Assembly: GCF_018130825.1 (NCBI RefSeq)
Contig: NZ_JAFCJS010000008.1
Span: 186,001 to 250,000, forward strand
DNA length: 64,000 nucleotides
Direction: 5' to 3'
Origin: Bradyrhizobium liaoningense
Lineage (GTDB): Bacteria > Pseudomonadota > Alphaproteobacteria > Rhizobiales > Xanthobacteraceae
Position numbers and translations under genes: made by a program
Part shown: piece after piece, positions 1 to 7,497 of the stretch
Layout of the letters: the number at the start of each line of letters is the position of its first letter
Numbering within the stretch: position 1 is the stretch's first letter
The notes under the pieces: model-generated
Database searches by the model: none
The model's input: only the letters and a program-made list of their open reading frames with translations
What the model was told of the DNA's origin: nothing

Positions 1-92
1 TCGAGCGAAGGGGACACCGGTTCGCGTGAAGAATACGCGTCAAAACAAGAATCTAGAACTTCGGTTCTGATCTAATCAGAACCGAAGCTCAA
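1..92. repeat. Dispersed palindromic repeat, family A
   Basis: A perfect 13-bp stem (59-71 with 75-87, 3-nt loop) follows a block containing accggttcgcg and a short A-rich spacer. The same order of blocks recurs at 10183-10286, so this is a copy of a dispersed intergenic element. It lies just past the 3' end of the lipoprotein gene on the minus strand and could act as a transcript end. The left edge may be cut by the window. Confidence 0.7.
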
Positions 93-101
93 GCAGCCCT
101 G

Positions 102-752
102 TCAGCCGCCGACGCGGGCGAGGCCGCTGCGGGCGGCATCGTCGCGTGGACGCAGGGCAACCGCCTTGTTGTAGGACGCCGCCGCCTTGGCCCTGTCGCC
201 GAGCCGCTCATAGGCCTGTCCGCGCGCGGTCCAGATCTGGGCATTGTGCGGATCGGCCTCGGAGGCTTCATCCAGGTCGGCCGCGGCTTCCTTGATCTTG
301 CCGAGCGCGAGATAGCTGGTGGCGCGGCCGAGCAGCGGCTCGGCCTTTTGCGGATTGAGCCCGCTCGCCGCGCTGAAATCGGCGACGGCGAAATCGTGCT
401 GGTTATTGCCCTGGTAGATCAGCGCGCGGCCATAGAGCGCCTGCGCATTGTAGGGATCGAGCCCGACGGCGCGATTGAACTCGTCCAGCGCTGCCGCCGT
501 CTCGCCCGACTTGGCGAGGGACTGGGCCTTTGCCGTGTGGGCCTGGGCTTCGGTGACGTTGCCGGCGCTGACCGCGCTCTCGGCCGTCGCCGCCGCCTTC
601 GGTGCCTCCTGCGGCTTCTCCTTCTCCGGCATCAAGGATCCCAGGTCGAAGGAGCAGCCGCACAGCGCAATCCCCATCAAGGTCAGCGCGAGCGACTGGC
701 GCGAGATCAGGCGTGGTCGCGCCAAGCCGCGCTCGGGGAGAGGGGAGGCCAT
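102..752 (-). CDS. TPR-repeat lipoprotein
   Basis: 216 aa. The N-terminus is basic, then a hydrophobic stretch ends in a lipobox LCGC, so Cys33 is the probable lipidation site and the protein is expected to be membrane-anchored and periplasm-facing. A Pro/Ala/Lys-rich linker (about 38-70) leads into three to four tetratricopeptide repeats (about 73-210). These show typical TPR spacing of Ala, Gly and Tyr, for example DPYNAQALYGRALIY and DPHNAQIWTARGQAYERLG. TPRs act as protein-binding scaffolds; the partner is unknown. No enzymatic motif is visible. It is transcribed toward the window start, downstream of rpsU but separated from it by a terminator-like hairpin, so it is probably independent. 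The class is secure; the role is not assigned. Confidence 0.85.
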   Translation of the reverse strand: MASPLPERGLARPRLISRQSLALTLMGIALCGCSFDLGSLMPEKEKPQEAPKAAATAESAVSAGNVTEAQAHTAKAQSLAKSGETAAALDEFNRAVGLDPYNAQALYGRALIYQGNNQHDFAVADFSAASGLNPQKAEPLLGRATSYLALGKIKEAAADLDEASEADPHNAQIWTARGQAYERLGDRAKAAASYNKAVALRPRDDAARSGLARVGG

Positions 753-822
753 CTACGGTTCGCTCGCGCTGGTTCCGCACCGGTAGTGCCCCATCCCAGA
801 AAGGCACCGCTCACAAACAATA

Positions 823-843
823 ACGCGGGCCAGGGGCCCGCGT
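823..843 (-). terminator. Rho-independent terminator of rpsU
   Basis: Nine-bp perfect stem (823-831 with 835-843) with a 3-nt loop. On the minus strand it is followed by TTATTGTTTG, a U-rich tail. It lies about 35 nt past the rpsU stop codon. Confidence 0.7.
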
Positions 844-876
844 CATCGAAAACTGAGGTCTTAAAGCTTTAGCAAA

Positions 877-1173
877 TCAGCGCGGACCGCGCGGACCGGC
901 ACCCGGGCCGCCACGACCACCACGCTCGCCACCGGCGCCGGCGCCGAACACCGGCTTCGGCTTCATCGGCAGCAGGCCTTCACGCTGCAGCTTCTTGCGG
1001 GCCAGCTTGCGCGCGCGGCGCACGGCCTCGGCCTTTTCGCGAGCCTTCTTCTCGGAGGGCTTTTCGTAGTGTCCGCGGAGCTTCATCTCGCGGAAAATCC
1101 CCTCGCGCTGCATCTTCTTCTTCAGCGCCTTGAGGGCTTGATCGACATTGTTATCGCGAACGAGAACCTGCAC
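877..1173 (-). CDS. rpsU: Small ribosomal subunit protein bS21
   Basis: 98 aa. The N-terminal 65 residues are a clear bS21, very basic, beginning MQVLVRDNNVDQALKALKKK and containing REMKLRGHYEKPSEKK. bS21 binds the 30S platform near the anti-Shine-Dalgarno helix and helps translation initiation. The start is GTG, preceded by a GAGGAT-like ribosome site. The C-terminus carries an extension of about 30 residues rich in Gly, Arg and Pro (RGG-like), absent from the roughly 70-residue enterobacterial protein; longer tails are known in alphaproteobacteria. It is transcribed divergently from aqpZ with 260 bp between them and is followed by a strong terminator, so it is probably monocistronic. Confidence 0.95.
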   Translation of the reverse strand: MQVLVRDNNVDQALKALKKKMQREGIFREMKLRGHYEKPSEKKAREKAEAVRRARKLARKKLQREGLLPMKPKPVFGAGAGGERGGRGGPGAGPRGPR

Positions 1174-1433
1174 GCGGCATCCTCTTCAGTGGATCGGATT
1201 TGAATTCTGGTAAGTCAAAGGGGATGGCAAAAAGCCGGGCGCCCTTAACCTTGAGCGCGCGGATGTATCAGACAAAACCTGGAATGTCCACCGGCCAAGC
1301 GGATTTTCGGGCCAAGTTCGGCCATTAAATGCGGCGAAAATACCTTTGTGCGGCCCCGATTTGGGCGGTTTGACGCCTTGGGCGGGGCGCGACCGGAGCT
1401 TTGTTCCGGAATCTTTGAAATGAGGGGACGACA

Positions 1434-2156
1434 ATGGATATGAAAAAATATGCTGCCGAGGCTATCGGCACCTTCTGGCTCACATTCGCAGGTTGTGGCA
1501 GCGCGGTGATCGCGGCCGGCTTCCCGCAGGTCGGAATCGGTCTGGTCGGAGTGTCCCTGGCTTTCGGCCTGAGCGTCGTCACGATGGCCTACGCGATCGG
1601 CCACATCTCGGGCTGTCATCTCAATCCGGCTGTCACGGTCGGCCTCGCCGCCGGCGGGCGCTTTCCGGCCGGTCAGATCCTGCCCTACGTGATCGCGCAG
1701 GTGGCCGGCGCGATCGTGGCCGCCTGCCTCCTTTATATCATCGCCAGCGGCGCCCCCGGCTTCGACGTCACCAAGGGCTTCGCGTCCAACGGCTATGACG
1801 CGCATTCGCCCGGTCAGTACAGCATGATGGCGTGCTTCCTCACCGAGGTGGTGATGACCATGATGTTCCTGTTCATCATCATGGGCGCTACCCACGGCCG
1901 CGCCCCCGCGGGCTTCGCACCGCTCGCGATCGGGCTCGCGCTGGTGATGATCCATCTCGTCAGCATTCCCGTCACCAACACGTCGGTGAATCCGGCGCGC
2001 AGCACCGGCCCCGCGCTGTTCGTCGGCGGCTGGGCGCTGGCGCAGCTCTGGCTGTTCTGGGTTGCGCCGCTGATCGGCGGTGCGCTCGGCGGGGTGATCT
2101 ATCGCTGGCTCAGCGAGGAGCCCACGGGCGTCGTTGCGGGCGTGAAGACGGCGTGA
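1434..2156 (+). CDS. aqpZ: Aquaporin Z (water channel)
   Basis: 240 aa, six transmembrane segments plus two half-helices of the MIP family. Both NPA boxes are intact: HLNPAVTVG in the first half and SVNPARSTGPALF in the second, the latter with the selectivity-filter Arg directly after NPA. The length, the start MDMKKYAAEAIGTFWL and the Cys/His-containing first-half loop fit AqpZ (water-selective) better than the larger GlpF glycerol facilitators. It acts in the inner membrane in osmotic water flow. A purine-rich ribosome site (gaggggacgaca) precedes the ATG. It is convergent with purK, with a GC-rich inverted repeat at about 2166-2191 between the two stop codons. Confidence 0.95.
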   Translation: MDMKKYAAEAIGTFWLTFAGCGSAVIAAGFPQVGIGLVGVSLAFGLSVVTMAYAIGHISGCHLNPAVTVGLAAGGRFPAGQILPYVIAQVAGAIVAACLLYIIASGAPGFDVTKGFASNGYDAHSPGQYSMMACFLTEVVMTMMFLFIIMGATHGRAPAGFAPLAIGLALVMIHLVSIPVTNTSVNPARSTGPALFVGGWALAQLWLFWVAPLIGGALGGVIYRWLSEEPTGVVAGVKTA

Positions 2157-2192
2157 TCGCCAGGCGGGATTGCAGCCTCTGCTGCGATCCCG

Positions 2193-3299
2193 TCACTTGT
2201 CCCGGGGCGGGCGGACCTCGGTCACGTGGCCCATCTTGCGGCCGGGGCGCGGCGCGCCCTTGCCATAGATGTGCACGGTCGCGCCCGGGACGGTCAGCCA
2301 CTTGTCGTAGTCGTTGATCTCGTCGCCGATCAGATTGGTCATCGTGACGATCTCACCGTGGCGCACCGGCCTGCCGAGCGGCCAGCCGGCAATGGCGCGG
2401 ATGTGCTGCTCGAACTGCGAGACCGAGGCGCCGTCCAGCGTCCAGTGCCCGGAATTGTGCACGCGCGGGGCGATCTCGTTGACCAGCACCTTCGGTCCGG
2501 TGCCGTTGGCAAGCACGAACATCTCCACCGCCAGCACGCCGACATAATCGAGCGCAGTCGCGATCTTGCTCGCGACATTGCGCGCCTCATCCGCGAGCGC
2601 GTCCGGGATCGGCGCGGGCGCGCGCGACACTTTCAGGATGTGGTCGCGGTGCTCGTTCTCGGTCACGTCGAAACACTCGACCTCACCTGCGGCCGAGCGC
2701 GCAGCGATCACGGAGATCTCGCGCTCGTACGGGATGAAGGCTTCCAGGATCGCCGATTTGGTGGCGAGGCTGGTCCACACCTTGGCGATGTCGTCGCCCT
2801 CGCGGATGATGGCCTGGCCCTTGCCGTCATAGCCGAAGCGGCGGGTCTTCAGCACCGCAGGGAGGCCGATCCTCAGGATCGCCTCGCGCAGCGAGGAGAC
2901 GGAGGTGACGTCGGCATAGGCCGCCGTGCCGATGCCGAGCTTCGTCACAAAGTCCTTCTCGGCGAGCCGGTCCTGGGTGGTCTCGAGAATCTTGCGATTG
3001 GGCAGCACCGGGCGGCGCGCATCCAGCACCATCGCGGCGGCCGCCGGAACGTTCTCGAATTCGTAGGTGATGACGTCGACGTCGCTCGCGAACAGCTCCA
3101 GCGCTTCGACGTCGGCATATTCGGCGCAGGTCGCGTTGAGCACGACGTCGAAGGCCGGCGAGTCCGGATCGGGCGAGAACACCTGGCAGCGCAGGCCGAG
3201 CCGCGCCGCAGCCATCGCCAGCATCCGCCCCAATTGTCCGCCGCCGAGGATTCCGATGGTGTCGCCGGGCTTCAGCTTCACCTGCTTTGCGTCAGTCAC
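2193..3299 (-). CDS. purK: N5-carboxyaminoimidazole ribonucleotide synthase
   Basis: 368 aa ATP-grasp enzyme of de novo purine synthesis. It converts AIR, bicarbonate and ATP to N5-CAIR, the substrate of PurE. The N-terminal Rossmann-like motif GILGGGQLGRMLA, the VLKTRRFGYDGKGQ lid region and the metal/ATP-binding segment LVNEIAPRVHNSGHWT are all present. The start is GTG and overlaps the purE stop by 4 bp (GTGA), showing translational coupling in a purE-purK operon. Length is normal for the family. The last 20 residues are basic and Pro-rich. Confidence 0.97.
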   Translation of the reverse strand: MTDAKQVKLKPGDTIGILGGGQLGRMLAMAAARLGLRCQVFSPDPDSPAFDVVLNATCAEYADVEALELFASDVDVITYEFENVPAAAAMVLDARRPVLPNRKILETTQDRLAEKDFVTKLGIGTAAYADVTSVSSLREAILRIGLPAVLKTRRFGYDGKGQAIIREGDDIAKVWTSLATKSAILEAFIPYEREISVIAARSAAGEVECFDVTENEHRDHILKVSRAPAPIPDALADEARNVASKIATALDYVGVLAVEMFVLANGTGPKVLVNEIAPRVHNSGHWTLDGASVSQFEQHIRAIAGWPLGRPVRHGEIVTMTNLIGDEINDYDKWLTVPGATVHIYGKGAPRPGRKMGHVTEVRPPRDK

Positions 3300-3784
3300 G
3301 CCTTGTCCTCCGGACGCTCGGCAACCGCGTCGGTCTGTGCCTTGCGCCAGGCGGCGAGGCGATCGGACAGGGCGGGGTCAGACAAGGCGAGCACGGCAGC
3401 CGCGAGCAGCGCCGCGTTGATCGCACCGGCCTTGCCGATGGCGAGGGTGCCGACCGGGATGCCCGCGGGCATCTGTACGATCGAATAGAGCGAATCGAGC
3501 CCCTTGAGCGTCTTCGATTCGACGGGAACGCCGAACACCGGGAGTTCCGTCAGCGCGGCCGCCATGCCCGGCAGATGCGCGGCGCCGCCGGCGCCGGCGA
3601 TGATGACCTTGTAACCCGCCGCCTTGGCGCCCTTGGCGAAGGCAAACAGCCGGTCGGGCGTGCGGTGGGCCGAAACGATGCGGGTCTCGGCGGCGACGCC
3701 GAGCGCATCGAGCGTCTCGGCGGCATGCCGCATCGTGTCCCAATCCGACTGGCTTCCCATGATGATGGCGATCGGCGCGGTCAT
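3296..3784 (-). CDS. purE: N5-carboxyaminoimidazole ribonucleotide mutase (class I PurE)
   Basis: 162 aa. PurE moves the carboxyl group of N5-CAIR to give CAIR. The signature segments are all there: IIMGSQSDWDTM near the start, IVSAHRTPDRL (active-site His) and AGAGGAAHLPGMAAA. The start was set at MTAPIAIIMG (3784), because PurE proteins begin directly with this strand. An in-frame upstream codon would add 26 residues with no family support. It is first gene of the pair with purK. The presence of PurK indicates the bacterial N5-CAIR route rather than direct AIR carboxylation. Confidence 0.97.
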   Translation of the reverse strand: MTAPIAIIMGSQSDWDTMRHAAETLDALGVAAETRIVSAHRTPDRLFAFAKGAKAAGYKVIIAGAGGAAHLPGMAAALTELPVFGVPVESKTLKGLDSLYSIVQMPAGIPVGTLAIGKAGAINAALLAAAVLALSDPALSDRLAAWRKAQTDAVAERPEDKA

Positions 3785-3872
3785 GACGTCAATTGTGCTC
3801 GGGAAAACAGAAACATAGGCCAGATTAACGGTTCCGGCCGGCGGCTCGCAAGGCGGTGGCAAGGAGAAGGGA

Positions 3873-4634
3873 ATGCACTATCCTGTCTTGGTGAATCCCC
3901 GCAAGCCTTCATTGAGCAGGATGCCCATGAAGAAACCAAAAAGGGCGAGCGCTGCGAAGGCCAAAAAGGGCCGGAAGACCAGCGCCGGCCGATCCAAAGC
4001 CCTCTCGAATCGCCCGGCCAGGCTGGCCTCGCGCAGAGCGCCGGCTGCCGCCGACAGCAAGGCGACCATCCGCGACCTCAGGGGCAAGCTCAAGGCGGCC
4101 CTGTTGCGGGTGTCGGAACTCGAGGCGGCCGCCGACACCGACTTCCTGCTCGAGATTCCGAACCGGCGTGGCTTCGAGCGCGAACTCACGCGCGCCATTG
4201 CCTACATGAAGCGGTATCACGCCAGCGGCGCGCTGATCGTGCTTGATGTCGATCGGCTGAAGCCGATCAACGATTCCTTCGGCCACGCCGCCGGCGACGA
4301 GGTGCTCAAGGCGATTGTCGCGACGCTGACGCGGCAGGTCCGCGCCTCCGACGTGGTCGGCCGGCTCGGTGGCGACGAGTTCGCGCTGCTGTTGTGGAAT
4401 CTCAACGAGACCGATGCCAAGGCGAAGGCCGCGACCTTCGAGCAGGCGATCGACGAATTGTCCTTCGTCTTCCGCGACCAGAACGTGACGGCGGGAGCCT
4501 CTGCCGGCGTCGCCTTGCTCGGCCCGCACTCCGACGCAGGCCGTGCCCTGGAAGAGGCCGATGCCGCCATGTATGTGCGCAAGGCGCGCCGCCGGCACGA
4601 GCCGCCGATCGGGCTCGTCAGCAGCGAGCGCTAG
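3873..4634 (+). CDS. GGDEF diguanylate cyclase
   Basis: 253 aa. A very basic N-terminal tail (about 1-50, Lys/Arg/Ala-rich) leads into a short helical linker and a single GGDEF domain (about 85-240). The active site is intact (RLGGDEFALL), and an RASD motif sits five residues upstream, matching the RxxD inhibitory I-site. The enzyme should therefore make c-di-GMP from two GTP and be feedback-inhibited. There is no membrane segment or obvious sensor, so it is probably cytosolic; the basic tail could bind nucleic acid or an acidic partner (inference). AAGGAG at 3862-3867 supports this start. Its TAG stop overlaps a palindromic repeat. Confidence 0.92.
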   Translation: MHYPVLVNPRKPSLSRMPMKKPKRASAAKAKKGRKTSAGRSKALSNRPARLASRRAPAAADSKATIRDLRGKLKAALLRVSELEAAADTDFLLEIPNRRGFERELTRAIAYMKRYHASGALIVLDVDRLKPINDSFGHAAGDEVLKAIVATLTRQVRASDVVGRLGGDEFALLLWNLNETDAKAKAATFEQAIDELSFVFRDQNVTAGASAGVALLGPHSDAGRALEEADAAMYVRKARRRHEPPIGLVSSER

Positions 4635-4730
4635 AGCACGATCCGGACCCGAAGGGTCGCGTCAGCGCAAAGTGCGTAGCGGTTTTCCCTCGTGACAAAC
4701 GCGGAACGCGTTTGCGCGGAGATCGTGCTC
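4632..4730. repeat. Dispersed palindromic repeat, family B (long variant)
   Basis: Terminal inverted arms gagcacgatc (4634-4643) and gatcgtgctc (4721-4730) flank the shared core gcggttttcc. The element is related to those at 25416-25464, 47291-47335 and 61073-61122. Its first bases form the TAG stop codon of the diguanylate cyclase gene. Confidence 0.7.
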
Positions 4731-4743
4731 AAGCCAAAAGGGA

Positions 4744-4995
4744 TCAGAGGGTCGCGAGATCTTCCGGGACGTTGCCGAATTTGCGTAGCAGTGTCGCGTC
4801 GCCGAATTCGCCGGTCATGGGATCGCCGCTGCGGCTGAAGGCGACCGCGCCGATATGGCCGGCCCCGCGCGCCAGAATCTCGGCGCGCCGGAGTGCTGCC
4901 GATGAGGACTGACACTCTTCCGCCGCGCCTGCGACGGGCGATCCGTCGGCATCGATCAAAAAGGGCATTGCAACGTAGTAGGTCACATCCGACAT
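4744..4995 (-). CDS. Small hypothetical protein, possible second gene of an SOS transcript
   Basis: 83 aa, cytosolic, with no signal peptide or membrane segment. It starts MSDVTYYVAMPFLIDADGSP and has an Ala-rich central helix with an alternating pattern (SAALRRAEILARGAGHIGAVAFSR), then an acidic end. I do not recognise a characterised family, though conserved small ORFs of this type are expected in Bradyrhizobium. It lies 21 nt downstream of the 72-aa gene on the same strand, so the two probably share the promoter with the LexA-type box at 5292-5306. Codon use fits a real gene. Confidence 0.7.
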   Translation of the reverse strand: MSDVTYYVAMPFLIDADGSPVAGAAEECQSSSAALRRAEILARGAGHIGAVAFSRSGDPMTGEFGDATLLRKFGNVPEDLATL

Positions 4996-5016
4996 GGCGT
5001 TGCTCCAATGTTGAAA

Positions 5017-5235
5017 CTAAGCGGCGCTGCTCTTGCTCCGCATCTTGCTGCGCGAGGTCTCGGGAATGCAGCCGGCGGAAATCGCCGCCTGCAACTCTTC
5101 CAGCTCCGCCTCCAGATACTCGTTGGCCATGATCAGCGCCTTGATGGTGCTGCGCAGATTGCCGTCGCACATCGCGATCGCCTGATCGCAGGCCTGTTCA
5201 TAGTGGCTGTTGTCCGAAAGGGCGGGTGCCGGCAT
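5017..5235 (-). CDS. Small hypothetical protein downstream of a LexA-type box
   Basis: 72 aa. The middle is predicted helical and acidic (NEYLEAELEELQAAI, about 39-53). The C-terminal tail is basic and Ser/Lys-rich (SRSKMRSKSSAA). Two Cys residues lie at about 16 and 56. There is no membrane helix, so it is not a SidA/SulA-like membrane division inhibitor by appearance. Its promoter carries a GAAC-N7-GAAC box (minus-strand reading) about 57 nt before the ATG, the alphaproteobacterial SOS operator. That predicts DNA-damage induction (inference). An AAGGACAACGC ribosome site precedes the start. Function unknown. Confidence 0.75.
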   Translation of the reverse strand: MPAPALSDNSHYEQACDQAIAMCDGNLRSTIKALIMANEYLEAELEELQAAISAGCIPETSRSKMRSKSSAA

Positions 5236-5291
5236 CTGCGTTGTCCTTGTGAGTTTTCCTTGGGCGTTTCCTGGGGCGTTGGTGTAGGAAT

Positions 5292-5306
5292 GTTCCTATT
5301 TTGTTC
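5292..5306 (-). promoter_or_regulatory. Candidate alphaproteobacterial LexA (SOS) box
   Basis: The plus strand reads GTTC-ctatttt-GTTC, an exact match to the GTTC-N7-GTTC direct repeat bound by LexA in alphaproteobacteria. It overlaps a 6-bp inverted repeat (5285-5298). A TTGACT-like -35 element on the minus strand lies at 5313-5318, so the box sits just inside the promoter of the 72-aa gene, where a repressor would block transcription. Confidence 0.6.
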
Positions 5307-5362
5307 TTTTTGAGTCAAGCGGATTCAGACGCGGTGAGGCGTCGCGATCGCGCGGGACGCGA

Positions 5363-5569
5363 TCAGGCGATGATGTCGGGCGTGATCTGGTCTTCGATGA
5401 ACGCGATGCGGTCGCGCAACAGCAGCTTGCGCTTCTTCAACCGCTGCAGCCGCAATAGGTCGGGGGCAGGCGATTGATGCAGGGCATCGATCGCGGCATC
5501 GAGATCTCGGTGTTCCTGCTGCAACCGGGTGAGCTCGGCTTCGAGCTCACGCTCGTCTTCATGGGTCAT
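5363..5569 (-). CDS. YdcH/DUF465 family small protein
   Basis: 68 aa, almost wholly helical. The first half is charged (EDERELEAELTRLQQEHRDLD), followed by a Pro-containing turn. The family hallmark is the basic block LLRLQRLKKRKLLLRDRI near residues 38-55. This is the YdcH-like (DUF465) coiled-coil hairpin fold, usually 50-80 aa. The molecular role is not established; members are often abundant small cytosolic proteins. A second family member is encoded divergently at 5899-6078, about 330 bp away. Start codon ATG (MTHEDERE). Confidence 0.85.
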   Translation of the reverse strand: MTHEDERELEAELTRLQQEHRDLDAAIDALHQSPAPDLLRLQRLKKRKLLLRDRIAFIEDQITPDIIA

Positions 5570-5898
5570 GTCTGCGGTGGCCGAAAACCGAATAGGCGTG
5601 TGATCTGGGCTGTGGATGCCCTGTGGAAATTATCGTCCTTGCGCGGCGTGACCGCAAGCGATCTCGGGCTGCCGCGCACCGATCTCCCGCAAGATATTTC
5701 AACGGTGCGCCGCGGCGCTGAGCAAGCGCATTGATATCATGGATTTTTCCCGCGCGGTTCCGTACTCACGCTTCATTACATATGTATTTTCAAAAATGAC
5801 GGTGGGACGACGGATACCCATCGACAGAACGAATCGGTGATGTAGACTTTGCTGTCCGGATCGAATCCTAAGGTTCAACCCTACCGAGGAGGTTTCGA
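5570..5898. other. Divergent intergenic region between two YdcH-like genes
   Basis: The 329 bp between the divergent starts is AT-richer than its surroundings toward the right side (acatatgtattttcaaaa around 5778-5795). It probably holds both promoters. A strong AGGAGG (5887-5892) serves the right-hand gene. I see no convincing ORF, operator or repeat in it. Confidence 0.5.
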
Positions 5899-6078
5899 AT
5901 GACAATTCAGGCACATCTTGTTGAATTGGAGCGGAAACACAAACTTCTCGAAAACGAATTGCACGAAGCTCTCGTGCACCTTTCAACAGACGACCTGCAA
6001 ATTGTTGAGTTGAAGCGCCGGAAGTTGATGGTCAAGGACCAGATCGAGCGTCTGAAGCAAGGCGATACGCTCCACTAG
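5899..6078 (+). CDS. Second YdcH/DUF465 family small protein (59 aa)
   Basis: A 59-aa reading frame, ATG at 5899 to TAG at 6076-6078, preceded by a near-perfect ribosome site AGGAGG. The product begins MTIQAHLVELERKHKLLENE and includes the family basic core VELKRRKLMVKDQIERL, so it is a YdcH-like helical hairpin. It is a paralogue of the divergent 68-aa gene at 5363-5569; the matching core supports a real gene despite its size. Downstream is a 100-bp gap before the convergent FAD enzyme gene, containing a GC-poor inverted repeat region but no clear terminator. Confidence 0.85.
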   Translation: MTIQAHLVELERKHKLLENELHEALVHLSTDDLQIVELKRRKLMVKDQIERLKQGDTLH

Positions 6079-6191
6079 TAACCCCCGTAACAGTGTTGAG
6101 TTGATCGTACCCTTTCAGGCAGGGATGAGAGCCTTTGCGCTCATCCCTGCTGCAAGGGTGCGAGACCCCGCGCAATCATCGTTGTGGGAGC

Positions 6192-7295
6192 CTAGATCTC
6201 TGCGAGCTCGGCGACGTGATCGGCGATCGCGAGCGAGGATGTCAGCCCCGGCGATTCGATGCCGAACAGGTTGATCAGACCTGCGACGCCGTGATCGCGC
6301 GGCCCCTGCATCAGGAAGTCCTGCGTGGCGACAGCCGGCGGCACGATCTTCGGCCGGATACCCGAATAGCTCGGCATCAACGCGCCGTCGGGCAGCGTCG
6401 GCCAGTACTTGCGGATTGCCGGATAGAAACGCTCGGCGCGTGACGGGTCGACCTCGTAGTTGATCGTCTCGATCCATTCGACGTCGGGCCCGAAACGCGC
6501 CTGCCCTGCCATATCCAGCGTCAAATGCACGCCTAACCCACCGGGCTCGGGCACCGGATAGATCAGGCGCGAGAACGGCGCTTTGGCGTTGCAGCTGAAG
6601 TAGTTTCCCTTGGCGAGGTAGGCCGGCGGAATCCGGTCCAGCGGCATGCCGTCGATGTTGCGCGCCACCGTCGTCGCCGCGAGTCCCGCAGCGTTGACGA
6701 GCAGGCCGCATTGCAGCGTCATCGGCGCTTCGCCGCCGGCCTCGACTTCGATCACGCCGGCCGCCGCCTTGGCGCGGACCAGCGGAGTGTGAAACGCGAA
6801 GGCGGTGCCTGCTTCCTCGGCCTCGCCGCGCAGCGAGAGCATGTAGGCGTGGCTGTCGATGATGCCGGTCGAGGGCGAGAGCAGCGCGGCGTCGCAGGCC
6901 AGCGCTGGCTCCAGCGCGCGTGCGGCCTCGCCCGTGAGCAGCTGCATGTCGAGCACGCCATTGGCCTCGGCGTGCGCCTTGATCGATTGCAGCTTCTCGG
7001 TCTCCTTCGCATTGGTCGCGACGATCAGCTTGCCGCAATTCTTGTGGGGGATGCCGCGCTCGGCGCAGTAGCGGTAGAGCGCGTGCTTGCCGCTGACGCA
7101 CATCCGCGCCATCCAGCTCCCGGCGCGATAGTAGATGCCGGCATGGATCACCTCGCTGTTGCGCGAGGAGGTGATGGTGCCGATGGCCTCGGCCTCCTCG
7201 AGCACGATGACCTCGCGCCCGGCCTGGGCGAGCTTCCGGGCCACCGCAAGCCCGACCACGCCGGCTCCGATGACGATGCAGTCGACCTTATCCAT
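6192..7295 (-). CDS. lhgO: FAD-dependent oxidoreductase, L-2-hydroxyglutarate dehydrogenase-like
   Basis: 367 aa of the DAO/GlpO fold. The dinucleotide motif VIGAGVVGLAVARKLA opens the protein. The segment SSRNSEVIHAGIYY (about 43-56) and the nearby GKHALYRYC match the LhgO/L2HGDH group. The C-terminus holds a second FAD-contact segment, SYSGIRPKIVPP. These enzymes oxidise L-2-hydroxyglutarate, an error product of central metabolism, to 2-oxoglutarate and pass electrons to the quinone pool. The substrate here is inferred from similarity only; another 2-hydroxy acid is possible. Single gene, convergent with the small YdcH-like gene and divergent from the GGDEF-EAL gene. Confidence 0.82.
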   Translation of the reverse strand: MDKVDCIVIGAGVVGLAVARKLAQAGREVIVLEEAEAIGTITSSRNSEVIHAGIYYRAGSWMARMCVSGKHALYRYCAERGIPHKNCGKLIVATNAKETEKLQSIKAHAEANGVLDMQLLTGEAARALEPALACDAALLSPSTGIIDSHAYMLSLRGEAEEAGTAFAFHTPLVRAKAAAGVIEVEAGGEAPMTLQCGLLVNAAGLAATTVARNIDGMPLDRIPPAYLAKGNYFSCNAKAPFSRLIYPVPEPGGLGVHLTLDMAGQARFGPDVEWIETINYEVDPSRAERFYPAIRKYWPTLPDGALMPSYSGIRPKIVPPAVATQDFLMQGPRDHGVAGLINLFGIESPGLTSSLAIADHVAELAEI

Positions 7296-7497
7296 GGTTG
7301 TGCAGGACGTCCGCTGGAAGCGCCGGGGCCAATGAACCTGAGAACGAGGGCCCGGGGCCGTTTTCCGTTAAGGAAGCATTTATCATGTCAGGGCAATTGC
7401 CGTATTTGGCGTCACATTTTTCTGTTGCGCGTACAGGCGTTTACCCGATCCAAACCCGCGAGGCCAGACAATCCGACGTTGAAATCGCGGGTGGCTG

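Noticed and set aside
1174..1433. Short minus-strand frames between rpsU and aqpZ
   Set aside because: No homology-like features; the region is best read as a divergent promoter.
5610..5640. ctgtggatgc and ctgtggaaat as possible DnaA boxes
   Set aside because: Both deviate from TTATCCACA and no origin-type cluster or dnaA context is present.
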